Assembly (NCBI GenBank): GCA_011390955.1
Contig: JAABRM010000040.1
Span: 1-64,000, forward strand
DNA: 64,000 nt
Reading direction: 5' to 3'
From: Oscillatoriales cyanobacterium
Lineage (GTDB): Bacteria; Cyanobacteriota; Cyanobacteriia; Cyanobacteriales; Laspinemataceae
Shown: one piece after another, positions 19,636-27,920 of the stretch
Numbering within the stretch: the stretch's first letter is position 1
Layout: each line of letters begins with the position of its first letter
Notes under the pieces: model-generated
What the model was told of the DNA's origin: nothing
What the model saw: the letters and a program-made list of their open reading frames with translations, nothing else
The model's database searches: none
Translations under genes and position numbers: made by a program

Positions 19636-20724
19636 ATGAGTAAGTTGTATTTTTCCAAAAGTTGTTTATATTTCTTAACAATTATCGGCTTAATTTCCCT
19701 AATCTTGGGGGGATTGAAAGCTGCGGCTTATTATAACACTTCAGAGTCGATTCAGGCAAAAGCTGAAGTCCCTCTCAATCGCGAGGTATTTCTCCTTGAG
19801 GATAATTTATTCAGGGCCAATCAAGTACAAGACTTAAAAAAGCAGGTTGCTAAAAATCAAGATAATTTAGATTCTAGTTCTGTTGTGGCAAATCAGGAAA
19901 TTTTGTCACTACCAGAAAATAGTCCGCCCCCAGAATTGCCGATTTCTGAATCTTTAGACCCCGAATTGATGCGATTTAATCAGGTGATGCAATATGCTAT
20001 TGAGAGAAAATTAAGCGATCGCCCTTTGGGAGAAATCATGCAAGCGATCGCCGAACAATTTCTCGGCACTCCCTACGCTGCCGGATTATTAGATCGGTCA
20101 AAACAAGAAACCCTGGTGGTGACATTAACCGCATTTGATTGTGTTTTATTTGTGGAGACGGTATTAGCGATCGCCAGGGGAGTTGCCCAGCAAGATTATA
20201 ACTATGAAAATTTCCGCGATCGCATCGAAGAACAGCGGTATCGCGGTGGTAAACTCAACGGATATTGCAGCCGTCTCCATTATTTTTCCGACTGGATCGA
20301 GGATAATCAAAATCGACGGCTTGTTGATAATATTACTAGCTATTTAGGGGGAATTTTTCTGCATAATTCCCTCAAATTTATGACAGAAAATTGGCAATAT
20401 TATCCCCAACTGGCTAATCAGTCTGATTACCAATGTATGCTTAACCAAGAAGCCAGACTAGCGAACCTGAATATCTACTATATTCCTCAAGACGAAATCG
20501 CCACTATTTATGCTGACTTAAAACCCGGTGATATTATTGCCACTGCCACGGATATTCCGGGATTAGATGTCACCCATACGGGCTTAGTTTATCGGTTTTC
20601 CGATGGGGGCATTGGCTTGATCCACGCTTCTCCCAGTGGTGAAGTAAAAATATCCCGTGATTTACAATCTTATGTGCAAGCAGTTGATGGTCAAATTGGG
20701 ATTATTATTGCTCGTCCCCGATAA
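19636..20724 (+). CDS. DUF1460 (N-acetylmuramoyl-L-alanine amidase-like) protein
   Basis: A 362-residue protein with an N-terminal membrane anchor or signal (about residues 8-30), a charged spacer to about 115 and a DUF1460 domain after it. The family has an NlpC/P60-like papain fold; the candidate nucleophile Cys is in FDCVLFVETVLA and the histidine in THTGLVYRF, followed by LIHASPSGEVKIS. It probably cuts peptide bonds in cell-wall peptides outside the cytoplasmic membrane. It is divergent from the exoprotein gene and stands alone. Confidence 0.82.
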   Translation: MSKLYFSKSCLYFLTIIGLISLILGGLKAAAYYNTSESIQAKAEVPLNREVFLLEDNLFRANQVQDLKKQVAKNQDNLDSSSVVANQEILSLPENSPPPELPISESLDPELMRFNQVMQYAIERKLSDRPLGEIMQAIAEQFLGTPYAAGLLDRSKQETLVVTLTAFDCVLFVETVLAIARGVAQQDYNYENFRDRIEEQRYRGGKLNGYCSRLHYFSDWIEDNQNRRLVDNITSYLGGIFLHNSLKFMTENWQYYPQLANQSDYQCMLNQEARLANLNIYYIPQDEIATIYADLKPGDIIATATDIPGLDVTHTGLVYRFSDGGIGLIHASPSGEVKISRDLQSYVQAVDGQIGIIIARPR

Positions 20725-20788
20725 TTTTTGGCTGATGAAAAGCGATAAAAAGGCTAAATTATCTGATTGATTAACGCCGAAATATCAA

Positions 20789-20989
20789 TTAAAGCAATAA
20801 TAAAATAATAAAACCAGTCAAAATCCAGGGAATTGGTTCTAACCATTTTGGAGGTGACTGGTTAATCTGATTGATATTATAAGAACTCCGACAAATATCA
20901 CAAATTCGCAAGTCTGGATTGTGGGGATGTTCTACCCAATGGCAGGGCAGTTGTTTAATATTTGGGTTATTTTCGTAAGGACAAGACAT
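20789..20989 (-). CDS. Small membrane protein with a cysteine-rich head
   Basis: A 66-residue protein. The head contains CPYE, CHWVEH and CDIC, which could bind a metal; the end is one hydrophobic helix (about residues 49-66), so it is probably tail-anchored. ATG at 20989 is preferred to the TTG two codons upstream. It lies tail-to-tail with the DUF1460 gene. The family is not recognised. Confidence 0.6.
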   Translation of the reverse strand: MSCPYENNPNIKQLPCHWVEHPHNPDLRICDICRSSYNINQINQSPPKWLEPIPWILTGFIILLLL

Positions 20990-21069
20990 AAGCAAATTAT
21001 TGGGTAATATAAGAACAATTGCGGATAAATTATGAGAAAGACACGGGATTTAGCCCCGTGTCCGAATAT

Positions 21070-21618
21070 CTAACTAAAAAAGTCGGGAAGTTGAATTGCG
21101 ATTTCTACGGAAGGACGTTGGGCATGAGTGTTTTCTCGTAATACACAAACCCCCGGTTTTTGAGACTCATTACTATCTTCGCTGGAAGCATCAGTATCCG
21201 CTGCCGTGAGGGTGATGTCAAAGTGCTGTTTAAATAATGCTTGAGTTTGGGCAAATGCGGCATTGAGTTGTTGACGATCGCCTTCGTTGCGAATCCCAAA
21301 ATAGGGAAAATGATGGATAAAACGACCAAAAAGCATTTGACAATCTTGGGCATATTTGCTGGTATCTAAAATATGCTGATGCCATACTTGGTCAATTTCT
21401 CGACTAGGGGCGATCGCTACATTGGGATAAAGATAAACTAAGCAAAGAAACATCAGATAACGAGTTAAAGCGCGACTGACTTGGGGGTAACTTAATCCTG
21501 CCCCGGTTTCTGGGTGCATCAATTTATAGGCGATCGGGCCTAACTCTAATCCCTTGATTTTAGCAAAAAAAGTGCTAATGGGAAATGTTAACTCGTTTTT
21601 TTGTTCTAACATAAGCAT
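21070..21618 (-). CDS. Glycine-rich-domain-containing (GRDP/DUF1399-like) protein
   Basis: About 182 residues from the ATG at 21618; a TTG 36 codons further upstream would give 218. The core REIDQVWHQHILDTSKYAQDC, then FGRFIHHFPYFG, is the signature of the GRDP family (PF07173-like) known in plants and bacteria; the two histidines of WHQH and the HH pair suggest metal binding, which is inference. The C terminus ends in a short hydrophilic tail. The biochemical role is unknown. Confidence 0.7.
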   Translation of the reverse strand: MLMLEQKNELTFPISTFFAKIKGLELGPIAYKLMHPETGAGLSYPQVSRALTRYLMFLCLVYLYPNVAIAPSREIDQVWHQHILDTSKYAQDCQMLFGRFIHHFPYFGIRNEGDRQQLNAAFAQTQALFKQHFDITLTAADTDASSEDSNESQKPGVCVLRENTHAQRPSVEIAIQLPDFFS

Positions 21619-21868
21619 CTCAGAATGATGAGTAAGTTTGGCCAAAAATCCTAGATATACTGGAAAGCGATAATTCCCTGAATTCCGCCTATCAAAATCA
21701 TCAATTGGGAGTCCAAAACGAGTCAATCTCCCAGAAGGCTGATTAAAATTACCTCAAAAGCCTTATAATTGAAGAGTTCCGCATCTGGGAGGCAGGAAAT
21801 TATTCTGGGACATCCCAGAATAGTCGTTCGGTCGGTTGCTTGACCTGTGGTTATATTGGGAGGAGGAA

Positions 21869-23080
21869 ATGCCGCAAAGAAAAAATCTGACTTGGGGAAA
21901 AATTCCCCAGGAACGAGTGAGGAGATTTTTGGAGGTATTGCTATATAGTCGAAACGACGATCGCGATCTGCTTCAGATAGAATGGCAAGAGGGTCAGCGC
22001 GATCGCTATCGGTTATTTGTCCATTACACTACTAAGGCAAATTTGGTTAATTTGATGACTAAAATAGCCTACCCTAGTGAAAAAAAGAAAGCGGAAATTC
22101 AAGATGCGATCGCGCACTTAGAGGAATTGCAAATCCTCACTGACTTGCGTTCGGTGAAAACTGGGGCAAAAGCAGAAAAACTATCGTTTTACTTAGATTT
22201 ACCCAGTCAAGAACCGGGGGATATTATTAAATATATATTAGAAACAAAGTGGTTAAAAATGTCACCCGCCTCCATTGAATCAAAAAGTAATGTAGCGGAT
22301 GCTGCGACTATTTCAGGAAACACCAATGAGGCGATCGCGTCATCAAATCCAGACTACGAATTGACCGCAGACATAGAACAGCAGGGAGACCAGACAATTG
22401 TCCGCTGGCAACTCAAGCTTTGCGGCAATTTAGTCAATTTAACCCCAGAATCAATCGATAAAATTAAGACCTTAGTTCGGGAAATAACTGGAGACAAAGG
22501 GCAAAATATAATGAATATAACCACCGGATCGATTATTATCGAATTTGCGGGAACGGCAGCGGGATTTAACCGCATTAAATCCCTATTTAACCGGGGCGAA
22601 TTAACCGAAATTGCGGGTTGGAAAATAGAAGCGATCGAAGAAGTGGTAGAAGCGATCGATTTAAGTCAATGGCGGCAGGATATTTTTCCAGCCGGTTGGC
22701 AGGCGATCGCTGCATTATTAAATTCGACACAAATGCAATTAGCCTTTGGTTGGCGATCGGCTTGGGAACCAGAAATTATTCGGGGACAGTTAGTCAACAT
22801 CGCCGCCAAATCACTCGTATTAGTCGTAGCTTTAGCCGGTGAAACTGAGACAAAAACTCGGATTTGTCTGCAAGTCCATCCCACCCCACAAGCAACCAAT
22901 CTGCCAGCCAATTTAAAATTAATTCTCCTTGACCAAGAAAATAACCCCGTTCTCACAACCGCGACCGAAAATACCACCAGTGGTTTTTTACAATTAGACT
23001 TTAAAGGGGATGTCGGAGAACCGTTTACGGTGAATATTTCCCTAGACAATGATATAATCGGCAAAAGTTTTGTCATTTAA
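21869..23080 (+). CDS. DUF1822 protein, first gene of a CHAT-protease operon
   Basis: A protein of 403 residues from the ATG at 21869, which has a GGAGGAGG ribosome site directly upstream. The N-terminal part (about 1-115) is a charged helical region of winged-helix size. The middle (about 165-240, GQNIMNITTGSIIIEFAGTA, FNRIKSLFNRGELTEIAG) looks like the small alpha/beta module (TRADD-N/effector-associated constant component type) that pairs with CHAT and STAND proteins in bacteria; this match is from memory. The last 130 residues are DUF1822 (AGWQAIAALLN, RGQLVNI, LQVHPT, NLKLILLD, GEPFTVNISLD). In cyanobacteria DUF1822 genes commonly sit just before a CHAT gene, as here with a 35-base gap. 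It may be a sensor, substrate or inhibitor of the protease. Confidence 0.8.
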   Translation: MPQRKNLTWGKIPQERVRRFLEVLLYSRNDDRDLLQIEWQEGQRDRYRLFVHYTTKANLVNLMTKIAYPSEKKKAEIQDAIAHLEELQILTDLRSVKTGAKAEKLSFYLDLPSQEPGDIIKYILETKWLKMSPASIESKSNVADAATISGNTNEAIASSNPDYELTADIEQQGDQTIVRWQLKLCGNLVNLTPESIDKIKTLVREITGDKGQNIMNITTGSIIIEFAGTAAGFNRIKSLFNRGELTEIAGWKIEAIEEVVEAIDLSQWRQDIFPAGWQAIAALLNSTQMQLAFGWRSAWEPEIIRGQLVNIAAKSLVLVVALAGETETKTRICLQVHPTPQATNLPANLKLILLDQENNPVLTTATENTTSGFLQLDFKGDVGEPFTVNISLDNDIIGKSFVI

Positions 23081-23115
23081 TTACCATCTAAACCACTGAC
23101 GGTTATCAAAAACTG

Positions 23116-25314
23116 ATGGCGAAGTTAGTCATACTGATGTTGCAAGAGGGCAACTTTGAACAAGGATTTCGGGCTTTGTTGCAAATTCGGGGCGATGATC
23201 CGCCAACGGAAACGCAAATCCAAATTCCGGGCATCCTGCCACCGGCCCCAGAAATGCCCGAATTACTCAATCGATGGCGTTCTAGTTATCAATCCGTAAA
23301 AACATCGAGACTCGAAGCGATATCCAGTCAAGTGGTATCCCCAGATCCTCAAATCGCCCAAGCATTAGCCGATCGCTTAAATGAATGGCTGAATTCTGGG
23401 GATCGACAATGGCGGGGAATTCGGGATTTATTGTTACAAAATACCCACGAACAAATCCGCGTTATTCTGGAAACGGAAGATATTAATTTGCGGCGACTTC
23501 CTTGGCATACTTGGGATTTATTTGTTCGGGGAAATTATAAGAAAACCGATATTGCTTTAAGTCCCCGCAGCTATCAACGACCGGAACGGGATCTTCCCTG
23601 GGGTAAAACCGTGAAAATTTTGGCGGTTTTCGGTTATGCAAGGCATCTGCAATTGGACATCGATCGACAAGTATTAGAAGAGTTGCGCGATCGCCAAGCG
23701 GAAATTACCATGCTACAACAACCTTCCCCAGAAGAACTCCGCCAATTGTTGCGTCAAGAATCTTGGCATATTTTCTTTTTTGCCGGTCATTCCCAAAGCG
23801 ATGAACATGGGGAAATCGGCAAATTTAAGCTGAATCAAACCGAGTGGATGGCGATCGCTGACTTAAAAAACTCCTTAGATATTGCCATTCAAGAAAATGG
23901 GTTACAACTGGCAATTTTTAACTCCTGCGACGGGTTGGGTTTAGCCAATCAACTAGCCCAATTGCATTTACCCCAAAGCATTGTCATGCGGGAACCAGTC
24001 CCCGACGAAGTAGCCACTAAATTTTTACAAGAATTCCTCTGGGCTTTTGCTAATGGAGAATCATTTTCTGCCTCAGTTCGTTATGCCAGAGGAATCTTAG
24101 AAGATGCCTTTAATCAGCAATATCCGGGGGTGAGTTGGTTGCCAATAATTTGCCAAAATCCGGCTGGTTTTTCTCCCACTTGGCAGCAATGGTTAAAACC
24201 CTCAAAACTATTAGATATTTCCGATAATTTAGCTAATTTAGATCCCAATTCTATCGACCAGGAAATAACCGATGAACTAAGCGATCGGCCAATCGCCGAT
24301 CGACCAGATTTAAGTCCGAAACTGTTGAGTAAAATCGGGCTGGCTTTAGCAATTATCAGCACCCTATCTCTTTTAGGTAGTTATGTTTTAGCCAAAAGCG
24401 ATCCTTGGTTAAAAGCTTATGGCCATCAGGGTTGGATTATTGAACTGGCTCGGAGTATGATATTAATTGTGGGCATTATTTACCTAATTGCCACTAAATT
24501 TTCCTCGGAAACTGCCGAGTTGTTTTCCGGGCAACATCCCCTGAAAGATACCCAAGGAGTTTTTCGGTTATTTCGGTTATTTACTCTGTTGTTTTCATTG
24601 GCGATCGCCGGTTTATTACTAGATCACCATTTATGGACTGGGCCAAACGAACTCTTATCCAGGTTTTCCGCAGAATTGCATCCAAATTTAACGGCCAAAG
24701 AGCAGTTTTTTCACTATCATCTTCCTTACTTATTATATTTGCCCTATTCAACAATTAATTTTGGTTTAGCGGTCTTGATGTTTGCGGGCGGTGGTTATGC
24801 CGCGATCGATGATTTGCAGGAACTGCGATCGCAAAGCCTGAATATTAAACGTCAAATTGAATCAATCGGCAAAAACCCCATCAAAGATGAGACAACGCCA
24901 GATCGTATTCTAGATATTTTTCAAAAATATTGCTATGATTTAATTAATTTAACTAAACGCTATACTTCCTTGTTTTGTGGGTTAGCCACGGTAATTTTAT
25001 TTGAAATCAGTGCCAGTAAATTTTCTGGAAATCGAGATACCTTATCGGCAGCAGCTAAAGCCTGGTTTTGGGTGGGAGTGATTGTAGTGGCGATCGTTTT
25101 GCTGATTATATTCTGGGGATTTTCTCATTATGAAACGGTTTTTCAAGAAACCTCTCATGGTTTATCCAAATTTAAATTAAGTTATCAAGAATTTGAAAAC
25201 CAGCACAATTCCTTAAATGTCTTAAAAAGAATTTGTCGATCTAATTTAAGTATTTATCTGGCTTTATTTATGTTTTCTCTCTCGTTAATTTTGTTATTAA
25301 CACCGCATAATTAA
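23116..25314 (+). CDS. CHAT caspase-like protease with C-terminal membrane domain
   Basis: A 732-residue protein. The N-terminal third contains LRRLPWHTWDLF, seen in cyanobacterial CHAT proteins. The protease domain holds the catalytic pair His225 (FFAGHS) and Cys271 (FNSCDGLG), followed by FLQEFLWAFANGESFSASVRYAR and WLPIICQNP. After about residue 400 there are about seven hydrophobic segments (near 410, 445, 490, 550, 617, 650 and 710), so the protease is tied to the membrane. CHAT proteases elsewhere activate cell-death effectors by cleavage; here the membrane part may be the effector itself or simply an anchor. It is coupled to the DUF1822 gene upstream and a GNAT gene 33 bases downstream. 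Confidence 0.9.
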   Translation: MAKLVILMLQEGNFEQGFRALLQIRGDDPPTETQIQIPGILPPAPEMPELLNRWRSSYQSVKTSRLEAISSQVVSPDPQIAQALADRLNEWLNSGDRQWRGIRDLLLQNTHEQIRVILETEDINLRRLPWHTWDLFVRGNYKKTDIALSPRSYQRPERDLPWGKTVKILAVFGYARHLQLDIDRQVLEELRDRQAEITMLQQPSPEELRQLLRQESWHIFFFAGHSQSDEHGEIGKFKLNQTEWMAIADLKNSLDIAIQENGLQLAIFNSCDGLGLANQLAQLHLPQSIVMREPVPDEVATKFLQEFLWAFANGESFSASVRYARGILEDAFNQQYPGVSWLPIICQNPAGFSPTWQQWLKPSKLLDISDNLANLDPNSIDQEITDELSDRPIADRPDLSPKLLSKIGLALAIISTLSLLGSYVLAKSDPWLKAYGHQGWIIELARSMILIVGIIYLIATKFSSETAELFSGQHPLKDTQGVFRLFRLFTLLFSLAIAGLLLDHHLWTGPNELLSRFSAELHPNLTAKEQFFHYHLPYLLYLPYSTINFGLAVLMFAGGGYAAIDDLQELRSQSLNIKRQIESIGKNPIKDETTPDRILDIFQKYCYDLINLTKRYTSLFCGLATVILFEISASKFSGNRDTLSAAAKAWFWVGVIVVAIVLLIIFWGFSHYETVFQETSHGLSKFKLSYQEFENQHNSLNVLKRICRSNLSIYLALFMFSLSLILLLTPHN

Positions 25315-25347
25315 GCGGATCCATCCTAACTTACAAAAAATCAACCC

Positions 25348-25884
25348 ATGAGCAAAATCATCCAAAGAAAAGTCACCCCTGATGAAGCGGAGTTACTGGT
25401 CAAAGAAATCCAGCAAACTCCTTATATTGTCGGTTACTCTGGCCAAGAATGGCGGCAAGCGGAGAATATTCGGGTGGCGGAAGATGAGAATGGCCATCTG
25501 ATTGGAGTTAGTTTAAATACTGACTTTGGCCAAAACTGGACGAAAATTTCCGTTTTATATGTTCGAGAAGAATTTCGCGGCCAAGGAATTGGCAAAACCT
25601 TATTTTATGCCGCCTTTGAAGATGCGATCGCCAGGGGCAGAAATGTTTATACCATTAGTGCAAATCCCATTGTAATTATGATGATTAATCAATTGGGATT
25701 CTCGACTTTTTCCAGTTTATTATCATTCCCGGCAGCGCATCAAAATCAAAAAGGCATCATTTACGGGCATACCTTAAAATGGCTGGCGAATTTTTATCGA
25801 GTCAAAGAACTGATTAGAAAGCATTATGTTTTTCAATTGAAAGAACCATTTATTTATGCCATTCGCTTAACATCCCCTGGTTGA
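25348..25884 (+). CDS. GNAT-family N-acetyltransferase
   Basis: A 178-residue protein with the GNAT core: ISVLYVREEFRGQGIGKTLFYAAFEDAIARG carries the acetyl-CoA-binding R/Q-G-x-G motif (about residues 75-90), and GFSTFSSLLSF follows. It should transfer an acyl group to an amine; the substrate is unknown. It follows the CHAT gene by 33 bases on the same strand and is likely cotranscribed, which makes a role in modifying the DUF1822 or CHAT protein possible but untested. Confidence 0.85.
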   Translation: MSKIIQRKVTPDEAELLVKEIQQTPYIVGYSGQEWRQAENIRVAEDENGHLIGVSLNTDFGQNWTKISVLYVREEFRGQGIGKTLFYAAFEDAIARGRNVYTISANPIVIMMINQLGFSTFSSLLSFPAAHQNQKGIIYGHTLKWLANFYRVKELIRKHYVFQLKEPFIYAIRLTSPG

Positions 25885-25982
25885 AACCAGTCGGGGAAAA
25901 AGTATAACCGGGTTGATGGCCGCGTTTTTTTGTGGGATATCCGACCCCTGCCGCCACCTAAACCGCCACCGACCCTGGTTCA

Positions 25983-26013
25983 CAACAAAAAACCTACCCG
26001 GTTAGGGGTAGGT
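25983..26013 (-). terminator. Terminator of the XRE-like gene (copy A of a duplicated terminator)
   Basis: On the minus strand an 8-bp stem (ACCTACCC / GGGTAGGT) is followed by TTTTTTGTTG, 25 bases past the stop of the regulator gene. The same 31 bases recur at 26630-26660. Confidence 0.8.
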
Positions 26014-26037
26014 TGTGAAGTGAATATAGATGATTGT

Positions 26038-26325
26038 CTATGCAGATTTTTTGTCTTTGTCGTAAGAGTAAAAAATTAGGTCAGCAGGGGTCACGGTGAC
26101 TTTCTGATCGCTTTCTCTAATCAAGTCGTTGAGAGCATCACAGAGTTTAGCTAGGCGATCGCTACCTAAAGCAGGCATAGATTTACGTTTTTTCATCCGA
26201 CTTACAGCAGTATCAGTAATTCCCATTTTTTTCGCTAATTGCACACCTGTAATGTCGTACCGTGCCATAACTTCAGAAAGGCACCAACGAATCATAGTTT
26301 TTTGAGAACTCAACACTTTAAGCAT
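26038..26325 (-). CDS. XRE-family DNA-binding regulator (HTH_26 type)
   Basis: A 95-residue protein with a helix-turn-helix at about 15-60 (MARYDITGVQLAKKMGITDT, AVSRMKKRKSMPALGSDRLAKLCDALN), the pattern of the Cro/C1-like HTH_26 family. The second methionine (residue 11, MIRWCLSEVM) is an equally good start. It probably binds the upstream region, which contains a strong promoter on the other strand and a long inverted repeat. Its terminator at 25983 is clear. It could be a TA antitoxin-like or phage-derived repressor; no partner toxin is obvious. Confidence 0.85.
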   Translation of the reverse strand: MLKVLSSQKTMIRWCLSEVMARYDITGVQLAKKMGITDTAVSRMKKRKSMPALGSDRLAKLCDALNDLIRESDQKVTVTPADLIFYSYDKDKKSA

Positions 26326-26406
26326 AGCTTTTTACGCTTCCATTGCAACGATTGTTAAATGTGTTAGGTTAATTGCACTTTTAAATCAAAAAATTAGCAA
26401 TAATTA

Positions 26407-26434
26407 TTGACATATTGTACTGATATGCTAATAT
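26407..26434 (+). promoter_or_regulatory. Strong sigma70-type promoter, divergent from the XRE gene
   Basis: A perfect -35 TTGACA (26407-26412) is followed after 16 bases by TAATAT (26429-26434), inside TATGCTAATAT. It points away from the regulator gene and would read through the long hairpin into the small ORF at 26536. Confidence 0.65.
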
Positions 26435-26452
26435 AGAGCATGACAAGCAAAA

Positions 26453-26497
26453 ACCCGTGTCAGCGTAACCGACCAAAGTTACCTCGCTGACACGGGT
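26453..26497. promoter_or_regulatory. Perfect 13-bp inverted repeat downstream of the divergent promoter
   Basis: ACCCGTGTCAGCG (26453-26465) and CGCTGACACGGGT (26485-26497) are separated by 19 bases. It starts about 19 bases past the -10 box, so it is either an operator overlapping the start of transcription or a leader hairpin. No T-run follows. Confidence 0.75.
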
Positions 26498-26535
26498 GAT
26501 TCAAAACCTTGAAAAACAAGGATCGCACATTACTT

Positions 26536-26652
26536 ATGAGAATAGCACAAAACCACGTTAATCGCGGGGGACATCCGGCACCGCCAAACGGGGTGACACT
26601 CATCCGCATCTCACCGCCACCGGCCCTTCCAACAAAAAACCTACCCGGTTAG
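26536..26652 (+). CDS. Possible 38-residue ORF downstream of the strong promoter
   Basis: ATG at 26536 opens a frame for 38 residues, rich in Pro, Gly, Asn and His; it ends at a TAG lying inside the copy-B terminator hairpin. There is no strong ribosome site and no family is recognised. It is reported because of the near-consensus promoter about 100 bases upstream; it may instead be an untranslated RNA. Confidence 0.3.
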   Translation: MRIAQNHVNRGGHPAPPNGVTLIRISPPPALPTKNLPG

Positions 26653-26660
26653 GGGTAGGT
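26630..26660 (-). terminator. Copy B of the duplicated terminator
   Basis: It is identical over 31 bases to 25983-26013. On the minus strand the hairpin plus T-run lies 26 bases past a stop codon (26687-26689) that ends a short open stretch (QPNEVIIWVPDDDAA). This suggests a minus-strand gene once ended here. Confidence 0.7.
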
Positions 26661-26686
26661 AATTGGTCAGCGATCGAGGGTTGCGG

Positions 26687-26770
26687 TTATGCCGCGTCAT
26701 CGTCTGGCACCCAAATAATCACTTCATTAGGTTGCACCGTTGTACGAAACTGTAGAAAATTGGTTCTACT
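26687..26770 (-). pseudogene. Possible remnant 3' end of a minus-strand gene
   Basis: Reading the minus strand, about 27 codons ending NEVIIWVPDDDAA are open, then stop upstream at a TAA. The composition looks coding and a terminator follows at the right distance. Its upstream end meets the inverted-repeat element that starts at 26747. No family is recognised. Confidence 0.3.
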
Positions 26771-27046
26771 TTAACTATTCCGAAGAATAGAGAGTTCGCT
26801 TCCTGCAACAACGGCGAACTGTCGGCAGCACTCTGTCCACAGGCTTAAAATCGGGCGCAACTCGCCCTATTTGACAGCAAAGCTACTCTACTCCATTATT
26901 TTCAGGAAGTTTAAAACTGGTGGATATACCCAATTGCCTTGTTACAGGTCTCCTACTTTTAAGAGTTTTGTTCCCGGATGTCAAGCCGTTAAGTTTTTAA
27001 GCTTGGTTTTTGCTTCTCTACCATTCTACAACATTTTCTACAGTTT
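26747..27046. mobile_element. 300-bp element bounded by perfect 14-bp inverted repeats
   Basis: AAACTGTAGAAAAT (26747-26760) and its exact complement ATTTTCTACAGTTT (27033-27046) bound a stretch with no long ORF. Inside are four consecutive perfect hairpins: GTAGAA/TTCTAC (26752-26769), CTATTC-CGAA-GAATAG (26775-26790), AGTTCGC/GCGAACT (26793-26820) and GGGCG-CAACT-CGCCC (26853-26867), plus CTGTC/GACAG enclosing the last. It may be a non-autonomous transposable element or a structured RNA with a long closing stem. The identity is not established. Confidence 0.5.
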
Positions 27047-27093
27047 ATGATTAACGGTAATCAACCCTCACTATCCGTCAGTTAAAAGCTAAG

Positions 27094-27624
27094 GTGTCCC
27101 GTCTCAGTCGGACTGCCTTCAAAATCACTCGCAACTTTTTTAAGTCCAGACTTGGCATCGTCAAGCGGGACTGGTCACGGTTAACTAAGGCTGAAATCAT
27201 CCGAGTTCTTGATGATTATTACGGTTCTTTAGTCCCTGACTTAGCAAAAACCGTGCTAAGTGATTACCGTTTTCAAGTAACAAGTCCAGACAAATTTCTC
27301 AGCGTGTTGCCCAAATTACCCAGAGAGTCAGGTCAGCAATGGCGATTAATAGAAATCGCTAAAAATATAGATGAGTTGAGTAACTCTGAGATTTCCTTTT
27401 ATTTCGTTCGTTTCAAAAAAGTTTACCCGAAAAATTATCAACTGGAAATAAAGGATAATCCAGAGTGTTTTTTAGTCGTTGCTGAGATAAATAAAGAACT
27501 CCATATTTATGTATCTCAACTGGGTTTTAACGTGACTGAGTTCTTAGGACAAATCAAGCAAAAGTATGCAGAGTTACTGTTTGAACTGTCGTCCCAGTTC
27601 CGTTGGCTTTATTCCGGTTGCTGA
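27094..27624 (+). CDS. Hypothetical protein
   Basis: A 176-residue basic protein from a GTG start; the frame is open only from 27061, and no better start exists. The N terminus (RLSRTAFKITRNFFKSRLGIVKRDWSRLTKAEIIRVLDDYY) is helical and positively charged, as in SAP/Rho-N-like nucleic-acid-binding segments, which is only a resemblance. The rest is mixed alpha/beta. It starts 47 bases after the inverted-repeat element. Function unknown; it may belong to a small mobile island. Confidence 0.5.
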   Translation: MSRLSRTAFKITRNFFKSRLGIVKRDWSRLTKAEIIRVLDDYYGSLVPDLAKTVLSDYRFQVTSPDKFLSVLPKLPRESGQQWRLIEIAKNIDELSNSEISFYFVRFKKVYPKNYQLEIKDNPECFLVVAEINKELHIYVSQLGFNVTEFLGQIKQKYAELLFELSSQFRWLYSGC

Positions 27625-27920
27625 CGGGCGATCGCATCAATGCCATTTTGGATCTTATTGGCTACCAGAAAAAATATGCGTGCCGGGTAGGGACGGGGGC
27701 CGATGCTATCCGCCACTATTTTGCCGTGCCCAAATTTGACGGCATAGACGTGGATCGGATTTTTGCTTTCTGGTTAGAGCGCGATATGAAGGCTCAGGAA
27801 AATTCCGGCAACGGGGCGCAGGGGATGTTTCCGGTTCTGGAGACGTTGCCGGGGATTTTGCACCGCCACTTGCACCGCCACTTGCACGGCATAATTTTCT
27901 CCTCTCGAATCTCCCCTTGA
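27603..27920 (+). CDS. Hypothetical protein or displaced 3' part of a broken gene
   Basis: A possible 105-residue frame from a TTG that overlaps the end of the preceding gene by 22 bases. Residues 25-65 (CRVGTGADAIRHYFAVPKFDGIDVDRIFAFWLERDMKAQE) look like real protein sequence; the C-terminal HRHLHRHLHG comes from a 15-base DNA repeat and is probably not genuine. It could be the tail of the upstream protein after a frameshift or a separate gene fragment. Confidence 0.35.
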   Translation: MALFRLLTGDRINAILDLIGYQKKYACRVGTGADAIRHYFAVPKFDGIDVDRIFAFWLERDMKAQENSGNGAQGMFPVLETLPGILHRHLHRHLHGIIFSSRISP

